Shown piece after piece: positions 6,736 to 14,931 of a stretch of DNA of 64,000 nt. A model generated the notes under the pieces. That model saw only the letters and a list, made by a program, of their open reading frames with translations, was not told the DNA's origin and did no database searches. The translations under genes were made by a program, and so were the position numbers. Numbering within the stretch: position 1 is the first letter of the stretch; the number at the start of each line of letters is the position of its first letter. The stretch comes from Actinocorallia longicatena (GTDB taxonomy: Bacteria > Actinomycetota > Actinomycetes > Streptosporangiales > Streptosporangiaceae): assembly GCF_039534125.1 (NCBI RefSeq), contig NZ_BAAAUV010000004.1:124001-188000 (forward strand), in the 5' to 3' direction.

Positions 6736-9093
6736 TCACTGCGGCTCTCGACCGTTGACGTGCTCGGTGCTGTGGAATCCGGACCTGAAGTTGTCGAGCA
6801 TCGACCGCACCTCGGCCGGCGTCCGGTCGGGTCCCGCGGGGGGCCTCGGCTGCTCGGGCTGGGGCGGCCGGGAACCGGCCCGACGGGTGCCGGCGGCCTT
6901 CGGCTGCCGCTTCAGCAGCCCGTTGCGGGTCGTCGTGCCGGGCGCGGCATGGCGCGGGCCGCTCTGCGGACGCGGCTGAGCGCCGTTGAGAGCCCCGCTG
7001 GCCACCGGCTGGGGTCCGGTGTCCGGGATGGGCGCGGAGAGCATCCCGTTGACGCCCACGCCGCTTCCGGGGCCGCTCGCCGCGGCGACCGGCACGGGCT
7101 GCGACTGATGCTGCTGGCCAGAAACCGGTTCGGCCGGATGGAGCATCGCCTCGGGGATGATCACGCGGGCGGTCACCCCGTTCAGCGGCGAGTCGTGCAG
7201 CCACACCTTCAGGCCGAGCCGCTGGGCCAGCCGGCCCACCACGTAGTGGCCGAGGTCGCGGGTCGGGCTGATGAGGAAGCTCTCCTCACCGCGGAGCCGG
7301 GCGTTGGCGGTGGCCATCGCCTCGGGGGTCATGCCGATCCCCTGGTCGACGATCGCGATGTGGTAGTCGCTCCCGGCCGACCTGGCCTGCACCTCGACGG
7401 CGAGGTCGGGCGGGGAGAAGGACAGCGCGTTCTCCACCAGCTCCGCGAGCAGGTGGGCGATCTCCGCCGCGGCCGTCCCCTTGACCATCGCCTTGTCGGC
7501 GCGCCGCAGGGTGACCCGGCGGTAGTCCTCGACCTCGGCGAAGGCCGAGCGCAGCACGTCGCCGACGGAGACCGCCGTCGACCAGCGGCGCGGGCTGTGC
7601 TCGCCGACGAGGACCAGCAGGCTCTCGGCGTTGCGGCGCATGCGGGTCGCCAGGTGGTCCAGCTCGAAGAGGTTGGCGAGCTGGTTGGGGTCGGCCTCCT
7701 CCCGCTCGAGCGCGGTGATGAAACCGAGCTGCCTGCGGACCAGGTTCTGGTTGCGGCGGCCCAGGTTGGCCAGCGACTCGGCCGTGTTGTACCGCATGAC
7801 GGCCTGCTCGATGGCGAGGCGGACCGCGGTCTCCTGGAGGTGGTCGAGCGCCACCGCGACCTCGGCGAACTCGTCGTGGCGGCGCGACAGCGAGGACTGG
7901 GTGAGGCCGTGCAGGACGCTGCCGGGATCGTCGGCCGACTGGATCCGGGAGACCGCCTCGGGGAGCCTGCGCTCGGCGGCGTCATGGGCCTCCCCGGTCA
8001 GCACCGCGAGCGGCCGCATGATCGACCGGAACGTGTAGAGCCACAGCATCAGGGCGACGACCACGGTCGCGGCGGCGAGCAGGGAGTAGAGGAACAGGCC
8101 GCGGTCGGAGTCGGTCTTGATCGACGAGACGCGGTCGCGGATGTCGTCGCCGACCTCCCGCTGGATCTCGCGCAGGTCGATCCCGACCGTCGTCATCGCC
8201 GCCGACCACTGGGGCGAGCTGAGCTTCAGCCGCCGGCCGTCGGCGCCGTCGAGGGCGACCCGCTCGAAGTTCAGCGACAGGTCGGCCTGCGGGGTCTTCA
8301 TGGCCGCCGCGAGGTCGGCCTTGCGCGGTTCGGAGGCCGTCTGGGTGAACCGGCTGAGGGCGTTCAGCTTGTTCGCCCTGACCTCGGTGAAGCGCAGGTA
8401 GTCGTTGGGGGTGAACCAGCCCTGGGCGAACACGCCGCTGAGCTGGCCGCGCTCCAGGGCCACCGCCTCCTTCGCGTCGCCGATGGAGTGCAGGCTCTGA
8501 AGGTCGCGGCGGAGCCGGGTGTCGTTCTGCCCGAGGTCTCCCTCGGCCGAGAACCCGCTCAGCCCGACGATCGCGGTCGTGTAGAAGTCGAGCATCTGGG
8601 TGCGGTCGAGACGCCCGGTGTCGGCCGACTCGCGGACGAAGCCCAGCGTGCTCATGTTGGCCAGGGCCGCGTTGATGGCCCGGCTGCTGGCGGTGTCCTG
8701 GGTGGCGACGAGCCGGTCCAGGTCCTGGCGGTTGGTGTTCGTCGCGCGCCGCTGGGCGTCGACCTGGGGACGGTACTGGTCGGCTCCCGCCAGCAGGGCG
8801 CTGGTGAGGGAGCGTTCGCGTTGCAGTGAGTGGATGAGGTTCTGGGTCGACAGCTCCAGCTCCACCAGCCGGGAGACGGACTCGGCGTCGGAGGCGGTGC
8901 GCAGCTGGTCGACGACGCCGAACGCCGACGTCATCACCAGCAGCGAGGTCGGCACGAGCAGGATGATCGCGAGCCGGGCTCTGATGGTACGGATTCCACC
9001 GAACCTCCTCCGCCGTTCCGGCCGTGGAACCGTTCCGGCGTCGACCTGCTCACGACCCCGTGCACGGAGCCGCGGGGCCATGTTTCCACTCAT
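6736..9093 (-). CDS. cvnA: Conservon sensor histidine kinase-like protein with NIT domain (CvnA-type)
   Basis: 785 residues. Order of parts: basic cytoplasmic tail, TM1 (about residues 38-57), extracytoplasmic nitrate/nitrite-sensing (NIT) type helical domain (HSLQRERSLTSALLAG near residue 95), TM2 (about 340), HAMP, a helical dimerisation region, GHKL ATPase domain (N-box ELVENALSFSPPDLAVEV; G1 VDQGIGMTPE), and a long Pro/Gln/Arg-rich tail. Conservon kinases lack a clear response-regulator partner and signal to the roadblock/GTPase module, as here. The frame is open to 9309; ATG 9093 (MSGNMAP) is chosen because the part upstream is AT-rich and unlike coding sequence. The ribosome site is weak, so ATG 9081 is also possible. 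Confidence 0.9.
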   Translation of the reverse strand: MSGNMAPRLRARGREQVDAGTVPRPERRRRFGGIRTIRARLAIILLVPTSLLVMTSAFGVVDQLRTASDAESVSRLVELELSTQNLIHSLQRERSLTSALLAGADQYRPQVDAQRRATNTNRQDLDRLVATQDTASSRAINAALANMSTLGFVRESADTGRLDRTQMLDFYTTAIVGLSGFSAEGDLGQNDTRLRRDLQSLHSIGDAKEAVALERGQLSGVFAQGWFTPNDYLRFTEVRANKLNALSRFTQTASEPRKADLAAAMKTPQADLSLNFERVALDGADGRRLKLSSPQWSAAMTTVGIDLREIQREVGDDIRDRVSSIKTDSDRGLFLYSLLAAATVVVALMLWLYTFRSIMRPLAVLTGEAHDAAERRLPEAVSRIQSADDPGSVLHGLTQSSLSRRHDEFAEVAVALDHLQETAVRLAIEQAVMRYNTAESLANLGRRNQNLVRRQLGFITALEREEADPNQLANLFELDHLATRMRRNAESLLVLVGEHSPRRWSTAVSVGDVLRSAFAEVEDYRRVTLRRADKAMVKGTAAAEIAHLLAELVENALSFSPPDLAVEVQARSAGSDYHIAIVDQGIGMTPEAMATANARLRGEESFLISPTRDLGHYVVGRLAQRLGLKVWLHDSPLNGVTARVIIPEAMLHPAEPVSGQQHQSQPVPVAAASGPGSGVGVNGMLSAPIPDTGPQPVASGALNGAQPRPQSGPRHAAPGTTTRNGLLKRQPKAAGTRRAGSRPPQPEQPRPPAGPDRTPAEVRSMLDNFRSGFHSTEHVNGREPQ

Positions 9094-9368
9094 GTTCCGG
9101 ATCCCATCTTTCGGGCTCGACCATCGCGAATCGATGAAACCATTCACCTGCCGTCTTCCCTGCTTCTCCAGGCCAATGGAACGGGAAACGGCAGGCTCGA
9201 ACACTAGGAATCTAACGAGAAACAACCGATCGAGAGTAACGATTGGATGTAAATCGCACACCATTTCAATAGAGGAGTCGCAATGGGAAATTGAAAAAAG
9301 GCATGACAAAAAGGCGAAGCTATGACTCTGGTACCGACTCTAGGTCAGAAATCGTACATTATCGGGTG
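9094..9368. promoter_or_regulatory. AT-rich upstream region of the conservon
   Basis: Of the 120 bases 9241-9360 only 50 are G or C, far below the surroundings. The segment contains A-runs and no supported gene. It should carry the conservon promoter (minus strand) and any terminator of the DUF3050 operon, also on the minus strand. I could not pick a single convincing -35/-10 pair. Confidence 0.45.
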
Positions 9369-10160
9369 TTAAAAGTTCCTTTCCAACGCGTCCATGATTC
9401 CGTTCCAAAGCTTCTCCCGATCACGGAGCGCGACCGCGACGGTCTCGGCGCACTCGGACCATTTCGCCGGGTCCTCGCCGCACAGATCGGCGACCATCCG
9501 CATGGCCATCGGAGTGTGCTCGCCCGCGTCGACCTCGATATGCCGTGACAGATAGTCCCTGAACGGCTCCAGAAGGTTCGACGGATCCTCTATGGCGGCG
9601 ATCTGGTCGAACATCTCGGGAATCAGGTCCTCGCGGCCGAAAGCGAAAGCCGCCGCTTTGCAGTGCAGTGGAGCCGAGTTGATGAGCTCCCATGTGGCCA
9701 GCGTGAACATGGCCGACGGGGCCGGTGCGCAGGCACGTTCCAATGCCGAGGGCAGTTCAATACCGTCGCGTATCTGAAAGACGAGTTCCAAGATCGGAGT
9801 GGTGTCCGCTCCCGACCGGTCCATCGCCTCGAGGTAGAGCTCGAAATGGCTGAGGAAGCCGCCGGCGCGGGCGTCGCTCTCCTCCACCAGGACGATCTCG
9901 TTGATGAGCCGTCCTGCGGTGCGGGTAGCGGCGGGCGTCCAGGGGACGTCGACGCAGGTCAGCTCGCGCTGGAGGTCCTTGAGCAGGGACATGAAGTCCC
10001 AGACCGCGAACACGTGGTGGGCCATGAAGAGGTTGACCGCCGGCAGGGAGTCCAGGCGGTGGTAGACCGGATGGGAGGTGACGGCCTTGCGCTCGGCGGC
10101 GACCGCCTCGCGCAGCTCGTCGATGCCCTGGAAGCGTTCGCCCGAGTCGTAGCGTGACAC
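9369..10160 (-). CDS. DUF3050 family protein (haem-oxygenase-like fold, putative diiron enzyme)
   Basis: 263 residues, nearly all helical, with the DUF3050 hallmark FMAHHVFAVWDFMSLLK (His48-His49). Other acid/His positions that could bind metal are Glu93-Glu94 and His105 (EESDARAGGFLSH), Glu167-Asp168, His197 and Glu204-His205. This spacing resembles haem-oxygenase-like diiron oxidases (UndA, BesC and SznF types), which act on free or carrier-bound acids and amino acids. The function here is unknown. GTG 10160 starts one base after the ligase stop (TGAGGTG), so carrier protein, ligase and this enzyme are one coupled operon. That suggests its substrate is loaded on the neighbouring carrier. 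Confidence 0.82.
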   Translation of the reverse strand: MSRYDSGERFQGIDELREAVAAERKAVTSHPVYHRLDSLPAVNLFMAHHVFAVWDFMSLLKDLQRELTCVDVPWTPAATRTAGRLINEIVLVEESDARAGGFLSHFELYLEAMDRSGADTTPILELVFQIRDGIELPSALERACAPAPSAMFTLATWELINSAPLHCKAAAFAFGREDLIPEMFDQIAAIEDPSNLLEPFRDYLSRHIEVDAGEHTPMAMRMVADLCGEDPAKWSECAETVAVALRDREKLWNGIMDALERNF

Positions 10161-10161
10161 C

Positions 10162-11646
10162 TCAGGCCTCCGCCGCGCGCTCGCGCAACCGGGTGCGGAG
10201 GATCTTGCCCGCGGGGTTGCGGGGGATCTCCTCGACTGTCACGAAGCGGCTGGGTCTCTTGTAGGGGGCGAGATGGGCCACGCACAGCCTGAGCAGCTCG
10301 GCCTCGTCGATCCCCGCCGGTCCCGCCGCCGACAGGAACGCCACCGGCGTCTGCCCCCAGCGGTTCGACGGCGCGGGGACGACGGCCACGTCGGCGACGC
10401 ACGAGGCCTCGCGCAGGACGTGCTCGATCTCGGCCGGATAGACGTTCTGGCCGCCGCGCAGGATCAGGTCGGTGCGCCGGTCGACGACCCAGAAGAAGCC
10501 GTCTCCGTCGATGCCGCACAGGTCACGGGTGTTGAGCTCGCCCCCGCGCAGCGCCTCCGCGGTGGCCTCGGGCTCGTTCCAGTACCCGCGCATGACACCG
10601 TCGCCGCGCAGCCGCAGCTCGCCGATCTCACCGGGTCCGAGGGTCCGGTCGTCGGGTCCGGCGATGCGCGCGACCGTCCCCAGCATCGGCCTTCCCGCGC
10701 AGGTGGCGCCGGGTACCGGCGGTGCGGCGGGCTTGTCGTCCGGGCGCAGGGACAGGGCGGGGCCGCCCCCCTCGGTGATGCCGTAGATGGTCTGGAGCCG
10801 GACCCCGAGACGGGCCGCCGCCGCGTCGGCGAGCGAGGGAGGCATCGGCGCGGCTCCGTGCAGCAGCAGGTCGAGGGCGTCCAGCCGGGTCCCCGCCAGC
10901 GCTCGGGTCTCCAGCAGCAGGGCCACCATCGACGGGACCAGGAAGGCGTGGCCGGCCCGCCAGGTCTCGAGGGCGGTGAGGCAGCCCTGGGGGGTGAAGC
11001 GGTCGAGGACGCAGACCGTCGCGCCCGCCGCGAGATAGTCGAGCGCGATCACCATGCTGCCGTGGAAGAGCGGGCAGGCGTTGAGGAACACGGTGCCCTC
11101 GCCCGCCCCGACGTCCGCCATCCAGGAGAAGGCGTTGAGGGCGAAGGAGCGCTGGTCGACGACCACTCCCTTCGGCCGGCCGCTGGTCGCGGAGGTGTGC
11201 AGGATCGCGGCGGGTGCGTCCATCGCGACGGGTGCCGGCGGAGGGCCGGAGGCGTCCGGCAGTTCGGCGACGTCCTCGATCGGGAGCAGGGGGAGCCCGG
11301 GGCGGAGCCGGGCCAGGCGCTCGAGGCCGGGGGCGTCGGCGATGGCCAGCACGGGGGCGACGGGCCCGAGGATCCCGTCGATCTCGGTGTCGGTGAGCGC
11401 GGGGTTCAGGGGTGTCGCGACGGCTCCGGCGGCCGCGCAGGCGAAGTAGGTCTCCAGCACCTCCACCCTGTTGCCGCTGAGCACCAGGACCCGGTCGCCG
11501 GCCGAGGCCCGCCGCCCGATCGTCTCGGCGAGCGCGCCGACGTCGCGGTCGAACTCCCGCCAGGTGACGTTCCTGCGCACGTCGCGCAGGGCCGTGCGAT
11601 CGGGCCCACGCCGCAGGTTCCGTTCGAGGATTCCCGCCAGCCACAT
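10162..11646 (-). CDS. AMP-forming acyl-CoA/ACP ligase (assembly-line ligase 1)
   Basis: 494 residues of the ANL adenylating superfamily. Core motifs: A3 loop HTSATSGRPKG (Ala in place of the usual Gly), A5 IYGITEGGG, A7 LNTRDLCGIDGDGFFWVVDR, A8 RGGQNVYPAEIE and A10 RNPAGKILR with the catalytic Lys. It should activate a carboxylic acid and load it onto CoA or, more likely, onto the carrier protein encoded immediately upstream (the TGA of the carrier and this ATG are one base apart, TGACATG). Substrate not predictable by eye. The second ligase of the region (18274-19848) is only distantly similar. Confidence 0.9.
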   Translation of the reverse strand: MWLAGILERNLRRGPDRTALRDVRRNVTWREFDRDVGALAETIGRRASAGDRVLVLSGNRVEVLETYFACAAAGAVATPLNPALTDTEIDGILGPVAPVLAIADAPGLERLARLRPGLPLLPIEDVAELPDASGPPPAPVAMDAPAAILHTSATSGRPKGVVVDQRSFALNAFSWMADVGAGEGTVFLNACPLFHGSMVIALDYLAAGATVCVLDRFTPQGCLTALETWRAGHAFLVPSMVALLLETRALAGTRLDALDLLLHGAAPMPPSLADAAAARLGVRLQTIYGITEGGGPALSLRPDDKPAAPPVPGATCAGRPMLGTVARIAGPDDRTLGPGEIGELRLRGDGVMRGYWNEPEATAEALRGGELNTRDLCGIDGDGFFWVVDRRTDLILRGGQNVYPAEIEHVLREASCVADVAVVPAPSNRWGQTPVAFLSAAGPAGIDEAELLRLCVAHLAPYKRPSRFVTVEEIPRNPAGKILRTRLRERAAEA

Positions 11647-11647
11647 G

Positions 11648-11896
11648 TCAGGGGCCCTCGCCGAGCAGGTCCGCCACGGAACCGACGCTGGTCAGGCGCC
11701 CGAGTTCGTCCCCGGTGAGGGCGCGGCCGAGGACCGCCTCGCAGCGCAGCGCGATGTGCACGATCTCGCCGGAGTCGATCCCGCCGACGGCGAGGTCGTC
11801 GTCATCGTCCAGGCGGTCGACGACCGACGGCAGGTCGAGGCTCTGCCTGATCAGCTCGCGTGCGACGGATCTCGCTGGTGCGGGCACCGAGATCAC
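11648..11896 (-). CDS. Stand-alone acyl/peptidyl carrier protein
   Basis: About 82 residues: a four-helix carrier protein with the phosphopantetheine site GGIDSGEIVHIA (Ser42 by this start). Gly after the Ser replaces the common Leu or Met, a mild departure from the DSL consensus. GTG 11896 is chosen because AAGGGAAG lies just upstream; the frame is open to 11977 and GTG 11887 is an alternative. It is first in the operon with ligase 1 and the DUF3050 protein, and should hold their substrate as a thioester. Confidence 0.8.
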   Translation of the reverse strand: MISVPAPARSVARELIRQSLDLPSVVDRLDDDDDLAVGGIDSGEIVHIALRCEAVLGRALTGDELGRLTSVGSVADLLGEGP

Positions 11897-11960
11897 CTTC
11901 TTCCCTTCGAGGCGTACGTGGCTCGACGGACAGCCGATAGAGAAGAGGACGCGAACCGTT

Positions 11961-12000
11961 CGAACAATCCTCCTCATCCTGAAATTTTCCCGATTGTTCG
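11961..12000. promoter_or_regulatory. Inverted repeat between the two divergent arms of the assembly-line cluster
   Basis: A perfect 9-bp inverted repeat CGAACAATC (11961-11969) / GATTGTTCG (11992-12000) with a 22-bp spacer. The left arm overlaps the 8-bp palindrome GTTCGAAC (11958-11965). It lies between the carrier-protein operon (minus) and the sigma-factor gene (plus), so it is well placed as an operator coordinating both. Confidence 0.45.
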
Positions 12001-12170
12001 TTCCCGGGTCCGGGGGATGCCCCGATGTCCGTTTTCGCGCCTTTTCGGGAAGCTGACCGACTGTTGCAGGCCGGTAAACGTTGCCCTCTCACGGTGCCGC
12101 GACGGCATTGCGGGTGTGTATGGTGCCCAGTGCTCCAGGCCGATTGGTGTCTGTTCTACGGGAGCGCCGG

Positions 12171-12704
12171 ATGGATGAACCAGTAACCGAGCGCCGTGAT
12201 GACCTGACGTTTCTCGTGCGGTGCGCACAGCGAGGAGATCTTGCTGCCATGGACGCACTCCTCCAGCATCTGGAGCCGTTCGTGGAACGCATCTGCAAGC
12301 CGATCGCGATGCAGGACTCATCGGACGCGGTGCAAGAATCCATGATCGTCATCTACCAGAATCTGAGAAGCCTGGAGAAACCGGCGGCGATCTTCGGCTG
12401 GGCCCGCATCATCTCGCTTCGCGAGGCGGCGCGCGTGGCCCGCCTCAGCGGCCGGGTGATCGCCACCGAGCAGATCGAGATCGCGGGCTCGAGCACCCCC
12501 CAACTCGGCACGGAGATACGCGATGTCCTCGGCCGCATGACTCCGGAACACCGTGCGATGTTGACTCTCCGGCATGTGCAGGAGCTCGACGAGCAGACGG
12601 TCGCGAAATCGCTCGATCTGCCGCTCGGGACGGTCCGATCGAGGCTCTTCCGCGCCCGCCGGGCATTTCGCCAGGCGTGGGACGGAAATGCCGCCACGGG
12701 ATAA
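12171..12704 (+). CDS. ECF-like sigma-70 family RNA polymerase sigma factor
   Basis: 177 residues. Region 2 (about residues 8-85, with DAVQESMIVIYQNL and GWARIISLREAARVARL) and region 4 (about 115-170, MTPEHRAMLTLRHVQELDEQTVAKSLDLPLGTVRSRLFRARR) are both present. No TM or anti-sigma gene follows. ATG 12171 is preferred, with GGAG seven bases upstream; the open frame extends to 12081 without a ribosome site. It faces away from the carrier-protein operon and precedes the exporter, so it is the obvious candidate regulator of the cluster (inference). Confidence 0.87.
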   Translation: MDEPVTERRDDLTFLVRCAQRGDLAAMDALLQHLEPFVERICKPIAMQDSSDAVQESMIVIYQNLRSLEKPAAIFGWARIISLREAARVARLSGRVIATEQIEIAGSSTPQLGTEIRDVLGRMTPEHRAMLTLRHVQELDEQTVAKSLDLPLGTVRSRLFRARRAFRQAWDGNAATG

Positions 12705-12765
12705 CGATGTTCGAAATTCGGTGATTCGAGGGAATGGATCGGCCCGGACGCGCCTCTTGTAGGTC

Positions 12766-14931
12766 GTGCTATCTCAGCTGAGTGACCTCGTGCTGCGGTA
12801 CCCCAGGCGCTTCCTCTGGGGTGCCGTCCCGCTGGTCGTCGCGGGCCTCATCGCCGGGGCGGTCGCGTCCGTCACGATGACGATGGGCCTGGGCGACTAC
12901 GACGATCCGGACTCGCCCAGCGCCCGTGCCCAGCACGAGGTGCTCCTGGCCACCGGGATCGATCCCGAGCAGGGCTACCTGGTCCTGGTGCGCACCGGCC
13001 GGGTGATCGACCCGGCCCGTCCCGTGCCCGCGGAGGTCACGCGGGCCGAGAGCCTGCTGCGCGGGCGGCCCGAGGTCCGCGCGGTCCAGACCTACGCCAC
13101 CACCCGTGACCCTCGGATGATCTCCGCCGACGGGCGCGCCACCTTCATCGCCGCCTCCGTCGGCCACTTCACCGGCAACAGGGAACGCGACGCGGTGGCG
13201 GCCGTCGAGAGCGGCCTGGATGCGGATCCGTTGCTGCGCGACCGCACCTGGCTCGGCGGTCCGACGACCGCGAACGTCCAGGTCAGCAACATCTCGACGC
13301 TGGACCTCGCCCTCGCGGAGACGGCGGCCTTCCCGGTCCTGCTGATCCTGCTGCTGTTCGTGTTCCGTGGCGCCGTCGCGGCGGTGATCCCGCTGCTCGG
13401 CGCCGGCTACACGATCGCGGTCGCCCTGCTGGGGCTGGGCGCGGTCATGCCGGTGCTGAAACTCTCGGTCTTCGCCCTCAACCTGCTGCTGGCGCTCGGA
13501 GTCGGCCTGGCGGTCGACTTCAGCCTGCTCATGGTCTCCCGCTTCAGGGAGGAGCTCGGCAAGGGGCTGCCCACCCCCGCCGCGGTCCGGGTGACCGTCG
13601 CGACGGCGGGCCGGACCGTCCTGTTCAGCGCGCTGACGGTCGGCGCGGCCCTCGCCTCGCTGCTGCTGTTCCCGCAGCGCTTCCTGTACTCGATGGGACT
13701 GGCGGGGGTGCTGACCGCGCTGGCCGCCGCCTCGTTCGCGCTGGTCGTGCTGCCCGCGATGCTCGCCCTGCTCGGCGCGCGCATCGACAAGTGGGCTCCG
13801 CGCCGGTTCCGCGCCGCGGTCGTCTCGCGGCACCGCTGGTACCGCTTCTCCTGGACGGTCATGCGCCGGCCGCTCGTCCTCGGCGGAGCCGCCGCGCTCG
13901 TCCTGGTCCTGCTGGGCGCCCCGTTCGCAGGGATCAGGTTCACGGGCGTGGACGCGAGCGTGCTGCCGGCCGACGCCTCGGCGGGACAGGTCAGCAGGGA
14001 GCTGGAGCGGGCCTTCCCCGACGCTCCGGCCACCCCGATCCGGCTCGTCGTCACCGCGCCCGACTCCGCCCGTCCCGCTCTGGCCTCCTACGCCAAGAAG
14101 GTCGCCGGGGTGCCGGGCGTCGCCGCCGCGGGAGTGCCGGTCAGGCTGGCGCACGGGCTCTGGCAGATCGAGGCGACACCCGCCTCGGCCGCGCTGTCCC
14201 CGCAGGCCCGCGCGGCGCTCGGCGGCATCGAGCGGATCCCGGCGCCGTATCCCGTCCGGGCGACGGGGCAGACCGCCCAGTTCTCGGCGATGCAGGACAG
14301 CCTCGGCTCGCATCTGCCGCTCGCGCTCGGCCTGGTGGTCGGCGCCTCGCTGGTGCTCCTGTTCGCGCTGACCGGCTCGGTGATCCTGCCGATCAAGGCG
14401 CTGATCATGAACGCGCTGTCGCTGTCGGCCGCGTTCGGCGCCCTCGTCTTCATCTTCCAGGACGGCCATCTGGAGGGCCTGCTGGGCTTCACGAGCCAGG
14501 GCGCCCTGGAGTCCACCTCGCCGATCATCCTGTTCGCCCTGGCGTTCGGCCTGTCCACCGACTACACCGTCTTCCTGCTGAGCCGGATCAAGGAGTGCCA
14601 TGACGAGGGCCTGCCGACCCGTGAGGCCGTGGCCGTGGCGCTGGACCGCACGGGCCGGATCGTCACGATGGCCGCTGTCCTGCTGGCGGTCGCGGTCGGC
14701 GCGCTGACCCTGTCGCGGCTCGGCTTCATCAAGCAGCTCGGGCTCGGCACCGCCGTGGCCGTCCTCGTGGACGCGACCGTGGTCCGTGCCGTCCTGGTCC
14801 CGGCGCTGATGGCGCTGATGCGCGACGCCAACTGGTGGGCCCCGGGCCCGCTCCGGCGGTTCGGCCGTCCCGCCGCCCCGCCCCTGGACCTGGAGGCCTT
14901 CCGGCCCGAGAGAGAGACGGTGCGGCGATGA
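12766..14931 (+). CDS. MMPL/RND-family exporter
   Basis: 721 residues with the two-fold RND layout: TM1, a soluble loop (GDYDDPDSPSARAQHEVL), five TM segments including a DFSLLMVSRFREEL stretch, then TM7, a second loop and five more TMs with STDYTVFLLSRIKE. The Asp-Tyr/Phe pairs in TM4 and TM10 are the expected proton-relay positions of MmpL transporters, which export lipids, glycolipids and lipopeptides. Its place at the head of the plus-strand biosynthetic genes suggests it exports their product. GTG 12766 has only a weak AGG upstream. Confidence 0.9.
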   Translation: MLSQLSDLVLRYPRRFLWGAVPLVVAGLIAGAVASVTMTMGLGDYDDPDSPSARAQHEVLLATGIDPEQGYLVLVRTGRVIDPARPVPAEVTRAESLLRGRPEVRAVQTYATTRDPRMISADGRATFIAASVGHFTGNRERDAVAAVESGLDADPLLRDRTWLGGPTTANVQVSNISTLDLALAETAAFPVLLILLLFVFRGAVAAVIPLLGAGYTIAVALLGLGAVMPVLKLSVFALNLLLALGVGLAVDFSLLMVSRFREELGKGLPTPAAVRVTVATAGRTVLFSALTVGAALASLLLFPQRFLYSMGLAGVLTALAAASFALVVLPAMLALLGARIDKWAPRRFRAAVVSRHRWYRFSWTVMRRPLVLGGAAALVLVLLGAPFAGIRFTGVDASVLPADASAGQVSRELERAFPDAPATPIRLVVTAPDSARPALASYAKKVAGVPGVAAAGVPVRLAHGLWQIEATPASAALSPQARAALGGIERIPAPYPVRATGQTAQFSAMQDSLGSHLPLALGLVVGASLVLLFALTGSVILPIKALIMNALSLSAAFGALVFIFQDGHLEGLLGFTSQGALESTSPIILFALAFGLSTDYTVFLLSRIKECHDEGLPTREAVAVALDRTGRIVTMAAVLLAVAVGALTLSRLGFIKQLGLGTAVAVLVDATVVRAVLVPALMALMRDANWWAPGPLRRFGRPAAPPLDLEAFRPERETVRR

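Noticed and set aside
12766..14931. MMPL protein as a mycolate (MmpL3) transporter
   Set aside because: It lacks the long MmpL3 C-terminal domain and sits in a biosynthetic operon, so product export is more likely.
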